From positions 124,001 to 188,000 of the forward strand of contig NZ_FPKW01000001.1 of the NCBI RefSeq assembly GCF_900114875.1: a stretch of 64,000 nt of DNA, given 5' to 3'. Below, piece after piece: positions 44,249-54,200 of this stretch. The notes under the pieces were generated by a model. That model was given only the letters and a program-made list of their open reading frames with translations, had not been told where the DNA came from and ran no database searches. The position numbers and the translations under genes were made by a program. Within the stretch, counting starts at the first letter, position 1; every line of letters starts with the position of its first letter. The DNA comes from Chryseobacterium limigenitum. GTDB lineage: Bacteria > Bacteroidota > Bacteroidia > Flavobacteriales > Weeksellaceae.

Positions 44249-45165
44249 AAATTAAATTCTTCCGTTAATCTTTTGTCTTCATCCAGTCTTTCAACTAATT
44301 TTTCCAGTCCTTCAAATTTAATTTCCTCATGAAGAAAATCTCTGAATTTCACTGTGATATTTTCGTCATAAATATCTCCTTCGAAATCAAGGATATAAAC
44401 TTCTACAGTTAATTTTTCGCCATTTACGGTTGGATTTGTGCCTACGCTTAACATTCCTTTGTATTGTTGGTTTTTAACTAAAACTTCAACAATATAAGCA
44501 CCTTTTTTAGGTAAAAGTTTTATAGTTTCAGTTCCGATATTGGCCGTTGGATAGCCGATTGTTCGCCCTAATTTTTTTCCATGGACCACCGTTCCGGAAA
44601 CAGAGTAGGAGTAACCCAACATTTCGTTGGCTTCTTTAATATTACCACTTAAAAGCGCATTTCGAACTTTCGTAGAACTGATATTGTTCTCATGAATGTT
44701 GATCGCTTCCATTTGTTCAACCTCAAAATCTAATTCTTTAGATAATTTTTGAAGCAATTCAAAGTTTCCGCTTTTATTTTTTCCGAAAGAATGATCGTAA
44801 CCTATAATTAAATATTTTACGTTTAATTTTTCAACTAAAATCTGACGAACGAATTCTTCTCCCGTAAGATTTCTGAATTCTTCATCAAATTCTTTAAGGA
44901 ATAAATTATGAATGTCATATTTTTCCATCAACGATTTTTTCTCTTCCAAGGTATTCAGAAGCTTAAGATCTTCATTTGGATTAAAAATAAATCGCGGATG
45001 CGGCCAAAAAGTGAGGATAGCAGTCTCCAAATTGTTCTCTGAACCTACTTTTTGTAATTCATCGATAATACTTTTATGTCCCAGATGCACCCCGTCAAAC
45101 ATACCTAAAGACAATGCTAAAGGCTTTTGAGAAGAATAATCACTAAAATTTTTGAAAACTTTCAA
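44245..45165 (-). CDS. ribF: Bifunctional riboflavin kinase/FAD synthetase
   Basis: 306 aa from a TTG at 45165. The N-terminal FAD synthetase (nucleotidyltransferase) has SLGMFDGVHLGHKSIIDEL with the HxGH motif, and YDHSFGKNKSG and ISSTKVRNALLSG further on. The C-terminal kinase has KKLGRTIGYPTANIG and LSVGTNPTVNGEKLTVEVYI. It makes FMN and then FAD from riboflavin. A longer frame reaching 45369 exists but includes an extra 68 residues unlike the family. The -7 element TATATTTG at 45193-45186 sits just upstream of the TTG. Confidence 0.94.
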   Translation of the reverse strand: MKVFKNFSDYSSQKPLALSLGMFDGVHLGHKSIIDELQKVGSENNLETAILTFWPHPRFIFNPNEDLKLLNTLEEKKSLMEKYDIHNLFLKEFDEEFRNLTGEEFVRQILVEKLNVKYLIIGYDHSFGKNKSGNFELLQKLSKELDFEVEQMEAINIHENNISSTKVRNALLSGNIKEANEMLGYSYSVSGTVVHGKKLGRTIGYPTANIGTETIKLLPKKGAYIVEVLVKNQQYKGMLSVGTNPTVNGEKLTVEVYILDFEGDIYDENITVKFRDFLHEEIKFEGLEKLVERLDEDKRLTEEFNF

Positions 45166-45185
45166 AACGGAAAAAATTTTGACTG

Positions 45186-45193
45186 CAAATATA
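45186..45193 (-). promoter_or_regulatory. -7 element for ribF
   Basis: Minus-strand TATATTTG, 20 bases before the TTG start. It rules out the longer N-terminal extension. Confidence 0.6.
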
Positions 45194-45387
45194 AAGCCTT
45201 TAAAATGATCTATTATTATATAGTAAGAGTTATTTTCAATAAGAAAATTCGATAAATTATTAATTTGAAAATAGGATGATTTAAAATATTCTAAATGAAT
45301 ATCAATATTAATTATTAAATATTTAAATATAGATCTTAAATCTTTAATTTTAAATACCAACCATTTCAACTAAATCCTAAATCCTGA

Positions 45388-46995
<1,608 letters not shown>

Positions 46996-47043
46996 TTTTT
47001 GAACGCTTTATGCCTAAAGCTTAAAGCCTAAAGCCTAAAAAAT

Positions 47044-47325
47044 ATGAATATAAAAATTTTAACACCAGAATACGTAGTTTTTGAAGGAGAAGTAGACTCA
47101 GTATTGTTGCCTGGAAAGAATGGTGAATTTCACATCATGAAAAACCACGCAGGAATCGTTTCTTCTTTGATCGGCGGTAAAGTAAAGCTTTTTGCTCAAT
47201 CTATTGATGAAGCTTTTGCTAAAAACTTCACTAAAGAAAATGAGAAAGACTCTGTTTTTTCTTATTCAATCAAAAGCGGTGTTGTAGAATTTAATCATAA
47301 TAAAGGAATCATCCTTTGCGAATAA
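47044..47325 (+). CDS. atpC: ATP synthase F1 subunit epsilon
   Basis: 93 aa, only the N-terminal beta-sandwich: MNIKILTPEYVVFEGEVDSV, LPGKNGEFHIMKNHAGIVSS. The C-terminal two-helix inhibitory domain of E. coli epsilon (about 138 aa) is absent, as is common in Bacteroidota. It couples rotor and F1. Operon with atpD; terminator 26 bases downstream. Confidence 0.93.
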   Translation: MNIKILTPEYVVFEGEVDSVLLPGKNGEFHIMKNHAGIVSSLIGGKVKLFAQSIDEAFAKNFTKENEKDSVFSYSIKSGVVEFNHNKGIILCE

Positions 47326-47351
47326 TTAAATGAAAAGCTAAATATATTTTC

Positions 47352-47383
47352 AAAAAGTGTAACTTTGGTTACACTTTTTTTAT
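47352..47383 (+). terminator. Rho-independent terminator after atpC
   Basis: AAAAAGTGTAAC/GTTACACTTTTT stem with a 4-base loop and T run. Confidence 0.88.
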
Positions 47384-47404
47384 GTCATGTAAAAATTTGA
47401 TTTT

Positions 47405-48226
47405 ATGAAGAAAAATATAATCATGTTGTTTACAATTTTGAGCATTTTCCTCAATGCCCAAAGTATTAAAACCAAAAGAGGAATTGTAAGTCTTGACGGA
47501 GTGCATGTTGCAAAAATTTCCAATAAATCAAATGAATATACTTTTTTAGATTTAAAGGAAACTCCGATTTACACAATGCAATTTATTGATAAGGGTATAG
47601 TTGATTCTGTAAGAGATAGTTATATTACCCTCAATCGTGTTTACAACAGAGATAAAACATTGGATCTGGATTATATTTCGCCATCTGCATTTTCTGGTGA
47701 AGAAAAATCGGCAGTATACACTTCAATAAAAGGGTTGAAAATTATCGATGAAAGAGGAATTAATATTAAAAATTTAGATGAAGTTTTTAAAAATCCACCT
47801 AAAAGAAAGCTTGATTCTAAAACCAAAGATGCATACACAACAAGAAGTAAAATTGATAGACTGAAAATTGAGATCAATAATGTTGGCGAAATTCTAAGTA
47901 ATGGTGTTCCGGTGGGATACTTCACCAATTTACCTGTAAGCTTTGGTTCTGATGATACAGTTTATGAGAAATCTTTTTTAGATATAGAAGTATATGATGC
48001 AAAAAGTAAATATATAGGTAAATATATTACGACAACTAAACAGATAAAGACTGCTAACGGAAAGATTTTTACGCTTTACAGAGAAATGTCCGGAAGAGCT
48101 TCAATTTTAAAATTTCCTACCTACAAAGCTATCGCAGAAAGAATGGCTATAATGGATCCTAGTTTTATTAAAATTCAGGATAAAGTGACTGTTGGAGAGG
48201 TTGTAAAAGATGGTGTTCAAAAATAA
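47405..48226 (+). CDS. Secreted hypothetical protein
   Basis: 273 aa with a signal peptide (MKKNIIMLFTILSIFLNAQ). The mature sequence is charged and mostly beta, beginning SIKTKRGIVSLDGVHVAKIS and ending IKIQDKVTVGEVVKDGVQK. Two stretches, VSLDGVHVAKISNKSNEY and ILSNGVPVGYFTNLPVS, have a similar G-V-x-V layout, which may mark an internal repeat. No known family. Two envelope-like hairpins follow. Function unknown. Confidence 0.55.
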   Translation: MKKNIIMLFTILSIFLNAQSIKTKRGIVSLDGVHVAKISNKSNEYTFLDLKETPIYTMQFIDKGIVDSVRDSYITLNRVYNRDKTLDLDYISPSAFSGEEKSAVYTSIKGLKIIDERGINIKNLDEVFKNPPKRKLDSKTKDAYTTRSKIDRLKIEINNVGEILSNGVPVGYFTNLPVSFGSDDTVYEKSFLDIEVYDAKSKYIGKYITTTKQIKTANGKIFTLYREMSGRASILKFPTYKAIAERMAIMDPSFIKIQDKVTVGEVVKDGVQK

Positions 48227-48230
48227 AATC

Positions 48231-48293
48231 ATCAATAGGAACGGGCTTTAGCCCGTTTAAATAAGGAATAAATTCAATTGGCTTCAGCCAAAA
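48231..48293. repeat. GGAACGGGCTTTAGCCCGTTT repeat, copy b
   Basis: ATCAATAGGAACGGGCTTTA with an internal ACGGGC/GCCCGT hairpin, followed by TTGGCTTCAGCCAA, a second small palindrome. Its first 25 bases match 29739-29763 at all but two or three positions. Confidence 0.6.
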
Positions 48294-48300
48294 TCTATAA

Positions 48301-48338
48301 AAAACTCTTGAAAATTAACTTTCAAGAGTTTTATTTTT
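48301..48338 (+). terminator. Rho-independent terminator
   Basis: AAAACTCTTGAAA/TTTCAAGAGTTTT stem followed by ATTTTT. It lies between the convergent 47405 and 48423 genes. Confidence 0.75.
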
Positions 48339-48422
48339 CCATTCACTTTGTCATTCCATAGGAATGATAAACTTAATGTGTATCTTTTATGTATTATAGA
48401 TTAAATAAAATAGTTCTCAAAT

Positions 48423-50612
48423 TTACAAACTCAAAACAACTCCATTATCTTTCAACTGCTGCATTGGTTTTGAAAACCAAAATAATTCAAAGTCTTCTAA
48501 ATTTTCTTCAAACTGAATCTTCAATTGTTGAAGCGTAATTTTTTTTGCGTTATCTGTAGAATTTTCTTTAAGCGTTTTTACCAGCCATTCTGCTTTTTCC
48601 TGTTCCAAATCTATTTTTACGATATTGGTTTTTAAATGGAACGTAAGTTGCGTGTACGCCCATGAATTCTGCTTTTTTGTTTTTATGTAATTCTCAGCGA
48701 TTACGTTTTTGTCCAAAAAAACGATTTTTGAATTTCCTTTAAATTTAAAATCATCTTCTTCCAAAAGACAATCGTGAATATAATCGGAATGAATTGTCGT
48801 TTTCGGAATTTTAAAATCAAACCAATCACTTAACGGAATTTCAAAATTAATTCCGTGCATATAATTGAAGAGAGATTTTTTTAGCCCAAAACTAAATTTG
48901 CTATGATCGATTCCTGTTTTGTCTGTAAAATCAATATCGTTGTTGGCAAATAATATTTCCTGTTTAATCGGGGTAACTCCAAATTCCTCGGGATTCAATC
49001 CGACAGGTGAATGGGCAGTCATTGCAAACTGATGCCAAAATCCGCTTTGTAGAATTCCCATTTCAAATAACTGTCGAACCATTTCCAAAGAATCAATAGT
49101 CTCCTGAATGGTTTGGGTAGGGTAGCCGTACATCAAATAAGCATGAACCATAACTCCTGCTTCAGTAAAATTTCTTGTAACCTTGGCAACCTGTTCCACA
49201 GAAATTCCTTTGTCGATTAATTTTAACAGTCGGTCACTGGCAACTTCAAGTCCACCCGAAACGGCAACACAACCGGAAAGTTTTAGCAAAAAGCATAGAT
49301 CTCGCGTAAAACTTTTTTCAAAACGAACATTCGTCCACCAAGTCACGACAAGATTTCTTCGCAGAATTTCCAGCGCAACTTCACGCATCAAAGCAGGTGG
49401 AGCTGCTTCATCTACAAAATGGAATCCTGTTTCGCCTGTCGTAGCGATCAATTCCTCCATTCTGTCAACAAGAATTTTTGCGGAAATAGGTTCGTAAATT
49501 TTAATATAGTCTAAAGAAATATCACAAAAAGTACATTTTCCCCAATAGCAACCATGCGCCATTGTTAATTTATTCCATCTTCCGTCGCTCCATAAACTGT
49601 GCATCGGATTGGCTATTTCAATAACGGAAATATATTTATCTAGCTGTAAATCAGTGTAATCGGGAGTTCCGATATCTGCCTGTTTGTAATCGTGTCGCTT
49701 AGAATTGTTTTTATAAGTAACTTCTTGATTTTCAATTAAAAAAGTACGTTTAAATTCTGCTGTTTCAACTTCAGTGTTGATATTTTCACGAAGCAATTCA
49801 ATCGGAAGTTCACCATCATCCAATGTTATAAAATCGAAAAATTCAAAAACTCTTTTATCTTTGATTTCTCTTAATTCAGTATTCGGAAAACCGCCACCCA
49901 TGGCAGTTTTGATGTGAGAATAGTTTTCTTTGATGAACTTTGCACATCTAAAAGATGAATATAAATTTCCCGGAAAAGGGATTGAAAAACAGATCAACTT
50001 TGGCTGAACAGTTTCAATTTTTTCGTGAAGAATTTTTAATGTAAAATCATCAATAAATGTTTGATTATCTGATAGTTTTAAATATAATTCATCAAAAGAA
50101 TTAGCACTTTTCCCTAATCGTTCTGCATATCTGCTGAAACCAAAATCCGAATCCACATTCTCAACAATATAATCAGATAGATCTTCTAAGTATAAGGTAG
50201 CCAAATGTTTAGCTTTGTCCTGAAGTCCCATGTTTCCGAAAGCATATTCCATATCATCCAATTGATTGAATCTGGAGGCTTCAGGAAGGAAATTCATGCT
50301 ACAGATTTGTCTCGCCAACGTAGGACTTTTACCCTGCAAAAATGAAATAACCTGTTCGATTGTTTTTAGATATTCTTCTCTTAAAGCAAAAATTCTCTGA
50401 GAGTTTTCTGAGATATTTTGAATGTCAATTTCTGTATCGAAAATTTTCTGAATTCCGTCTTTTGAAAATAATTCCAAAATAACCTCAATCCCCAAATCGA
50501 TCTGATAGCTAGAAATATTTTTTGTGTTCAAAAAACCTTTGATATAAGCCGTTGCGGGATAAGGTGTATTAAGTTGGGTAAAAGGCGGAGTGATAAGAAG
50601 CAGATCTTTCAA
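48423..50612 (-). CDS. B12-binding-domain radical SAM protein
   Basis: 729 aa from a TTG. The N-terminal Rossmann-like domain begins LLLITPPFTQLNTPYPATAY and continues through ICFSIPFPGNLYSSFRCAKF and AMGGGFPNTE, as in cobalamin-binding radical SAM enzymes. The [4Fe-4S] site is HGCYWGKCTFCD, which reads C-x4-C-x2-C instead of the usual C-x3-C-x2-C. The SAM domain continues with SGGLEVASDRLLKLIDKGI and MVHAYLMYGYPTQTIQETID. The C-terminal 180 residues are family specific. Probably a methyltransferase or rearrangement enzyme; substrate unknown. An EamA transporter gene lies upstream with a 40-base gap. Confidence 0.88.
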   Translation of the reverse strand: MKDLLLITPPFTQLNTPYPATAYIKGFLNTKNISSYQIDLGIEVILELFSKDGIQKIFDTEIDIQNISENSQRIFALREEYLKTIEQVISFLQGKSPTLARQICSMNFLPEASRFNQLDDMEYAFGNMGLQDKAKHLATLYLEDLSDYIVENVDSDFGFSRYAERLGKSANSFDELYLKLSDNQTFIDDFTLKILHEKIETVQPKLICFSIPFPGNLYSSFRCAKFIKENYSHIKTAMGGGFPNTELREIKDKRVFEFFDFITLDDGELPIELLRENINTEVETAEFKRTFLIENQEVTYKNNSKRHDYKQADIGTPDYTDLQLDKYISVIEIANPMHSLWSDGRWNKLTMAHGCYWGKCTFCDISLDYIKIYEPISAKILVDRMEELIATTGETGFHFVDEAAPPALMREVALEILRRNLVVTWWTNVRFEKSFTRDLCFLLKLSGCVAVSGGLEVASDRLLKLIDKGISVEQVAKVTRNFTEAGVMVHAYLMYGYPTQTIQETIDSLEMVRQLFEMGILQSGFWHQFAMTAHSPVGLNPEEFGVTPIKQEILFANNDIDFTDKTGIDHSKFSFGLKKSLFNYMHGINFEIPLSDWFDFKIPKTTIHSDYIHDCLLEEDDFKFKGNSKIVFLDKNVIAENYIKTKKQNSWAYTQLTFHLKTNIVKIDLEQEKAEWLVKTLKENSTDNAKKITLQQLKIQFEENLEDFELFWFSKPMQQLKDNGVVLSL

Positions 50613-50652
50613 CAGTAAATTTTTTGTAAAGTTATTTTAAATATTTTAAATT

Positions 50653-51531
50653 TTATGAATGGGCAATTTTTTTACTTCCTGCAAGCACATTAAGAATAAC
50701 TCCAAAAAGAATTAACGAAATTCCGATGAATAAATTAAAGGTAAATTTTTCATGAAAAATCATAACACTCACCATTACAGCTACTACAGGCTCCAATGCT
50801 CCCAGAATTGCCGCAGGAGTAGAACCAATATTTTTGATCGCATATACCAAACATAAAGTTGAAATAACGGTTGTAAGAAATGCAAAGATTGTCAAGTTAA
50901 AAAAGACAGCTGTTGATGGAATCCCAAAAGATTCCTTTCCTGTCAACGCTTTAATCATAAAAAATCCTGAAGTAAAAAGCATGGAATAAAAGGAAAGTTT
51001 AAAACCCGAAACTTTAATATTCGATTTATTGACAATAATAATGTAAAGTGCATAAAATAAAGAACTTAACATTACAATTCCTAATCCTGCATAATTGATT
51101 TCCAAGCCTTTTCCCTTCAAACATAAAATAATTACGCCTGTAAAAGCAAGAAGTAAGGATATGATGGAAAGTTTTGTGAGTTTCTCTTTATAAAAGAAAA
51201 ACATGATTAATGCGACGATCACAGGGTAAATGAAAAGTACGGTTGAAGCAATTCCGGCTGTGAGATAATCGTATCCTAAAAATAAGAGTTCGGAAGAAAA
51301 TGCATAGCACGTTCCTAAGGCAGCTAAAATTAATCCTTCTTTTTTATTAATAGAAAGATTTTCTTTAGAATAGAGTAAATATCCGCCAATCATTAAGGCA
51401 GAAAATAAAAATCTATAAAATAAAGTTATGTCTAATGAAAAATGTGCTTGCTTCACAGGCAGGATGAAAATAGGAATCAAACCATATGAAACCGCTGAAA
51501 TAATTCCTAAAGCATAACCCTTTAACTTCAT
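50653..51531 (-). CDS. DMT-family transporter (EamA)
   Basis: 292 aa with ten membrane helices arranged as two EamA repeats of about 140 residues. GIISAVSYGLIPIFILP at the start and GIVMLSSLFYALYIIIVNKS at the start of the second repeat, with LGALEPVVAVMVSVMIFHEK near the end, are characteristic. Inner-membrane metabolite exporter; the substrate cannot be told. It lies 40 bases upstream of the radical SAM gene on the same strand, so the two may be cotranscribed. Confidence 0.9.
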   Translation of the reverse strand: MKLKGYALGIISAVSYGLIPIFILPVKQAHFSLDITLFYRFLFSALMIGGYLLYSKENLSINKKEGLILAALGTCYAFSSELLFLGYDYLTAGIASTVLFIYPVIVALIMFFFYKEKLTKLSIISLLLAFTGVIILCLKGKGLEINYAGLGIVMLSSLFYALYIIIVNKSNIKVSGFKLSFYSMLFTSGFFMIKALTGKESFGIPSTAVFFNLTIFAFLTTVISTLCLVYAIKNIGSTPAAILGALEPVVAVMVSVMIFHEKFTFNLFIGISLILFGVILNVLAGSKKIAHS

Positions 51532-51550
51532 TAATTTAATTCTATTTTAT

Positions 51551-51583
51551 AAAAAACCACTGAAAAGGATCAGTGGTTTTTTT
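51551..51583 (-). terminator. Terminator after the SPT-like gene
   Basis: On the minus strand AAACCACTGATC pairs with TTTTCAGTGGTTT around a short loop and is followed by T6. Confidence 0.85.
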
Positions 51584-51606
51584 GTATTTATATGATGATA
51601 TCGAAA

Positions 51607-52869
51607 TTACATTTGTTTGTACTCGATGTTCATTTGCTTTTCCATTTCTGCGTAAGCACCTGAATTTAATTTTTCTTTGATGCCATCAAAAGCAGCTAAA
51701 GTTTCATTAATTTCTGAATCTGTATGAGAAGCCGTAGGAATTAATCTTAGCAAGATCATTCCTTTTGGAATCACCGGATATACTACAACTGAGGTAAATA
51801 CACCGTAATTTTCTCTTAGATCTTTTGCTAAAAGAGTAGCTTCGATCGTAGTTCCTTCAATGAAAACAGGAGTTACACAAGTATTTGTGTTTCCAAGGTT
51901 GAAACCTCTTTCTTTCAAACCATTTTGAAGTTTAACTACGTTTTCCCATAATTTAGCTTTAATCTCCGGGCGAGTTCTTAAAAGCTCCAGTCTTTTCAAA
52001 CCTCCGATTACCATTGGCATTGTTAAAGATTTAGCAAAAATCTGAGAACGAAGATTGTATTTTAAGAATCTGATGATCGTTTCATCTCCCGAAAGAAATG
52101 CTCCGAAACCTGCCATAGATTTAGCAAAAGTTGAGAAATATACATCGATCTGATCCTGGCAGCCTTGCTCTTCACCAGCTCCAGCTCCGGTTTTACCCAA
52201 AGTTCCGAAACCGTGCGCATCGTCTACCAACAATCTGAATTTGAATTTTGATTTTAAATCACAAATTTCTTTAAGTTTCCCCTGCATTCCTCTCATTCCG
52301 AAAACACCTTCAGTAATTACTAAAATCCCGCCTCCGTTTTCTTCTGCCACTTTAGTTGCTCTTGCCAAGTTTTTTTCTAAACTTGCAATATCGTTATGCT
52401 TGAACGTAAAACTTTTCCCCATATGAAGACGAACTCCATCCACGATACAAGCGTGAGAATCAGAATCATAAACAATCACATCGTGTCTTGTAACCAATGA
52501 ATCAATAGCCGAAACCATTCCCTGATAACCGAAATTTAAAAGATAAGCAGACTCTTTTTGAGTAAACTCTGCCAATTCTTTTTCCAATTGCTGATGTTGC
52601 TGAGTTTCACCAGACATAGCTCTTGCGCCCATCGGATAAAACATTCCGTATTCTGCAGCAGCTTTTGCATCAGCTTCTAAAACTTCCGGATGGTTGCAAA
52701 GTCCTAAATAGTCATTGGCACTCCAGAAAATTACATCTTTACCCTGAAATTTCATTCTTGGACCAATCGGACCTTCCAATTTTGGGAAAACAAAATATCC
52801 TTCTGCATAATCTGCAAATTGTCCCAATGGACCTGGATTTTGTTTAATACGATCAAAAATATCTAACAT
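51607..52869 (-). CDS. Alpha-oxoamine synthase (SPT-like), probable capnine/cysteate acyltransferase
   Basis: 420 aa, PLP fold-type I. PLP-binding Lys250 is in YFSTFAKSMAGFG; His139 in SDSHACIVDG stacks on PLP; Asp217/His219 are in VDDAHGFG. The family condenses an amino acid with an acyl-thioester and releases CO2 (serine palmitoyltransferase, KBL, BioF, ALAS). In Flavobacteriia a close relative uses L-cysteate to make 3-keto-capnine for sulfonolipids. The neighbouring gene encodes a cysteine-synthase-like enzyme that could supply cysteate, favouring this role over sphingolipid or threonine metabolism. Activity is inferred, not shown. Confidence 0.85.
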   Translation of the reverse strand: MLDIFDRIKQNPGPLGQFADYAEGYFVFPKLEGPIGPRMKFQGKDVIFWSANDYLGLCNHPEVLEADAKAAAEYGMFYPMGARAMSGETQQHQQLEKELAEFTQKESAYLLNFGYQGMVSAIDSLVTRHDVIVYDSDSHACIVDGVRLHMGKSFTFKHNDIASLEKNLARATKVAEENGGGILVITEGVFGMRGMQGKLKEICDLKSKFKFRLLVDDAHGFGTLGKTGAGAGEEQGCQDQIDVYFSTFAKSMAGFGAFLSGDETIIRFLKYNLRSQIFAKSLTMPMVIGGLKRLELLRTRPEIKAKLWENVVKLQNGLKERGFNLGNTNTCVTPVFIEGTTIEATLLAKDLRENYGVFTSVVVYPVIPKGMILLRLIPTASHTDSEINETLAAFDGIKEKLNSGAYAEMEKQMNIEYKQM

Positions 52870-52888
52870 TTTATTAATATTTAAGTAA

Positions 52889-52918
52889 AAAGCCTTTTGT
52901 GATCTACAAAAAAGGCTT
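52889..52918 (-). terminator. Intergenic hairpin between the two sulfonolipid-type genes
   Basis: AAGCCTTTT and AAAAGGCTT flank a loop; on the minus strand TTTTTA follows. It lies between 52942 (upstream gene on this strand) and the SPT-like gene, so it may act as an attenuator. No -7 element was seen between them. Confidence 0.6.
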
Positions 52919-52941
52919 GATTTGTATAAAATTATTTATTC

Positions 52942-53979
52942 TTATTTAATGAATTCTGTCTTGAAAACTTCATCATAGTTGTGTACACAATTATTAACGA
53001 ACCCTTGCTCAGCCATCCATTTATCACTGTAAACTTTGGTGATGTATCTTGAACCGTGGTCAGGATAGATCAAAACAACGACATCGTCTTTAGAAAACTC
53101 ATGAGACTGTGCATATTGTATCAATCCCTGTGTTACTGCTCCTGTTGTATAACCTCCCATAATTGCTTCTTTTAGAGCTATCTCACGGGTTCTGTAGGCA
53201 GACATTTCATCATTCACTCTTACAAATTCATCTACTTTGTCAAAAAGCAAGGCAGAAGGGATCAAATTTTTCCCCATTCCTTCGATCTGGTAAGGATGAA
53301 CGTCTTCTTTGTGAATTTCTCCTGTTTCGTGGTAGCTCTTTAAAATAGAACCATCAGCATCAACACCAATAATCTTGATGTTTGGATTTTTTTCCTTTAA
53401 AAACTTCGCCGAACCGGATAATGTTCCACCTGTTCCGGTGCATGCAAAAAGATGCGTGATCTTACCTTCTGTTTGCTCCCAAATTTCAGGTCCAGTACTT
53501 TGATAATGTGCATCAATATTCAACTCATTAAAATACTGATTGATATAAACTGAATTTGGCGTTTCTGAAGCAATTCTTTTTGCTACTTCATAATATGATC
53601 TCGGATCATCCGCAGGTACATTCGCAGGACATATATATACAATAGCTCCAAGTGCTTTAAGATAAGCAATTTTTTCAGGCTTGGTTTTGTCGCTTACTGC
53701 AAGAATACATTTGTATCCTTTAATAATGCAAACCATTGCAATAGAAAATCCGGTATTCCCTGAAGTGGTCTCTACCACTACAGAATCCTCCTTTAATAAT
53801 CCTTTTTTCTCAGCGTTATCAATAATATGAAGTGCGATTCTATCTTTAGTGGAATGTCCAGGATTATATGATTCTAACTTGGCATAAACGGTTGCAGGAA
53901 TATCTTTCGTCACAGCATTTAGCTTCACCATAGGCGTGTTCCCTATTAGGCCAAGGATATTATCGTAAACATTACTCAT
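52942..53979 (-). CDS. PLP fold-type II cysteine-synthase-like enzyme, probable cysteate synthase
   Basis: 345 aa. PLP Lys45 is in GHSTKDRIALH, the substrate loop TSGNTG is at 72-77 and the PLP-phosphate loop TGTGGT at 181-186. PDHGSRYITKVYSDKWM, near the C-terminus, resembles cystathionine beta-synthase catalytic domains, but the heme and CBS domains are missing. It could make cysteine, cystathionine or, from O-phosphoserine and sulfite, cysteate. The adjacent SPT-like gene on the same strand supports cysteate. A -7 element TATTTTTG lies at 54018-54011. Experimental confirmation is needed to choose among these substrates. Confidence 0.85.
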   Translation of the reverse strand: MSNVYDNILGLIGNTPMVKLNAVTKDIPATVYAKLESYNPGHSTKDRIALHIIDNAEKKGLLKEDSVVVETTSGNTGFSIAMVCIIKGYKCILAVSDKTKPEKIAYLKALGAIVYICPANVPADDPRSYYEVAKRIASETPNSVYINQYFNELNIDAHYQSTGPEIWEQTEGKITHLFACTGTGGTLSGSAKFLKEKNPNIKIIGVDADGSILKSYHETGEIHKEDVHPYQIEGMGKNLIPSALLFDKVDEFVRVNDEMSAYRTREIALKEAIMGGYTTGAVTQGLIQYAQSHEFSKDDVVVLIYPDHGSRYITKVYSDKWMAEQGFVNNCVHNYDEVFKTEFIK

Positions 53980-54010
53980 TATTTGTTATTTTTCAATAAA
54001 AATCTGACCG

Positions 54011-54018
54011 CAAAAATA
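54011..54018 (-). promoter_or_regulatory. -7 element for the cysteine-synthase-like gene
   Basis: Minus-strand TATTTTTG, 31 bases before the ATG. Confidence 0.55.
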
Positions 54019-54200
54019 CAAAAAAATAAATAATTTCTAAACTTTTGTTTGATTTGTAAGCATTGTTTACTAAATATTCTTTCTTTCTTTTGCAATCTAG
54101 CTCTACTATGTTCGCAAATACTGCGCCATTTTTTTAAATTTTGTTAAAATCGACACAGAATCATATAAAAGCCTTATTTTCGCGTAATTGATTTAATACT

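Noticed and set aside
45166..45369. 68-residue N-terminal extension of RibF
   Set aside because: Unlike the family, A+T-rich, and interrupted by the ribF -7 element; TTG 45165 gives the usual 306 residues.
46996..47043. AAAGCCT tandem words between atpD and atpC
   Set aside because: Simple A+T-rich direct repeats within an operon spacer; no hairpin or site could be supported.
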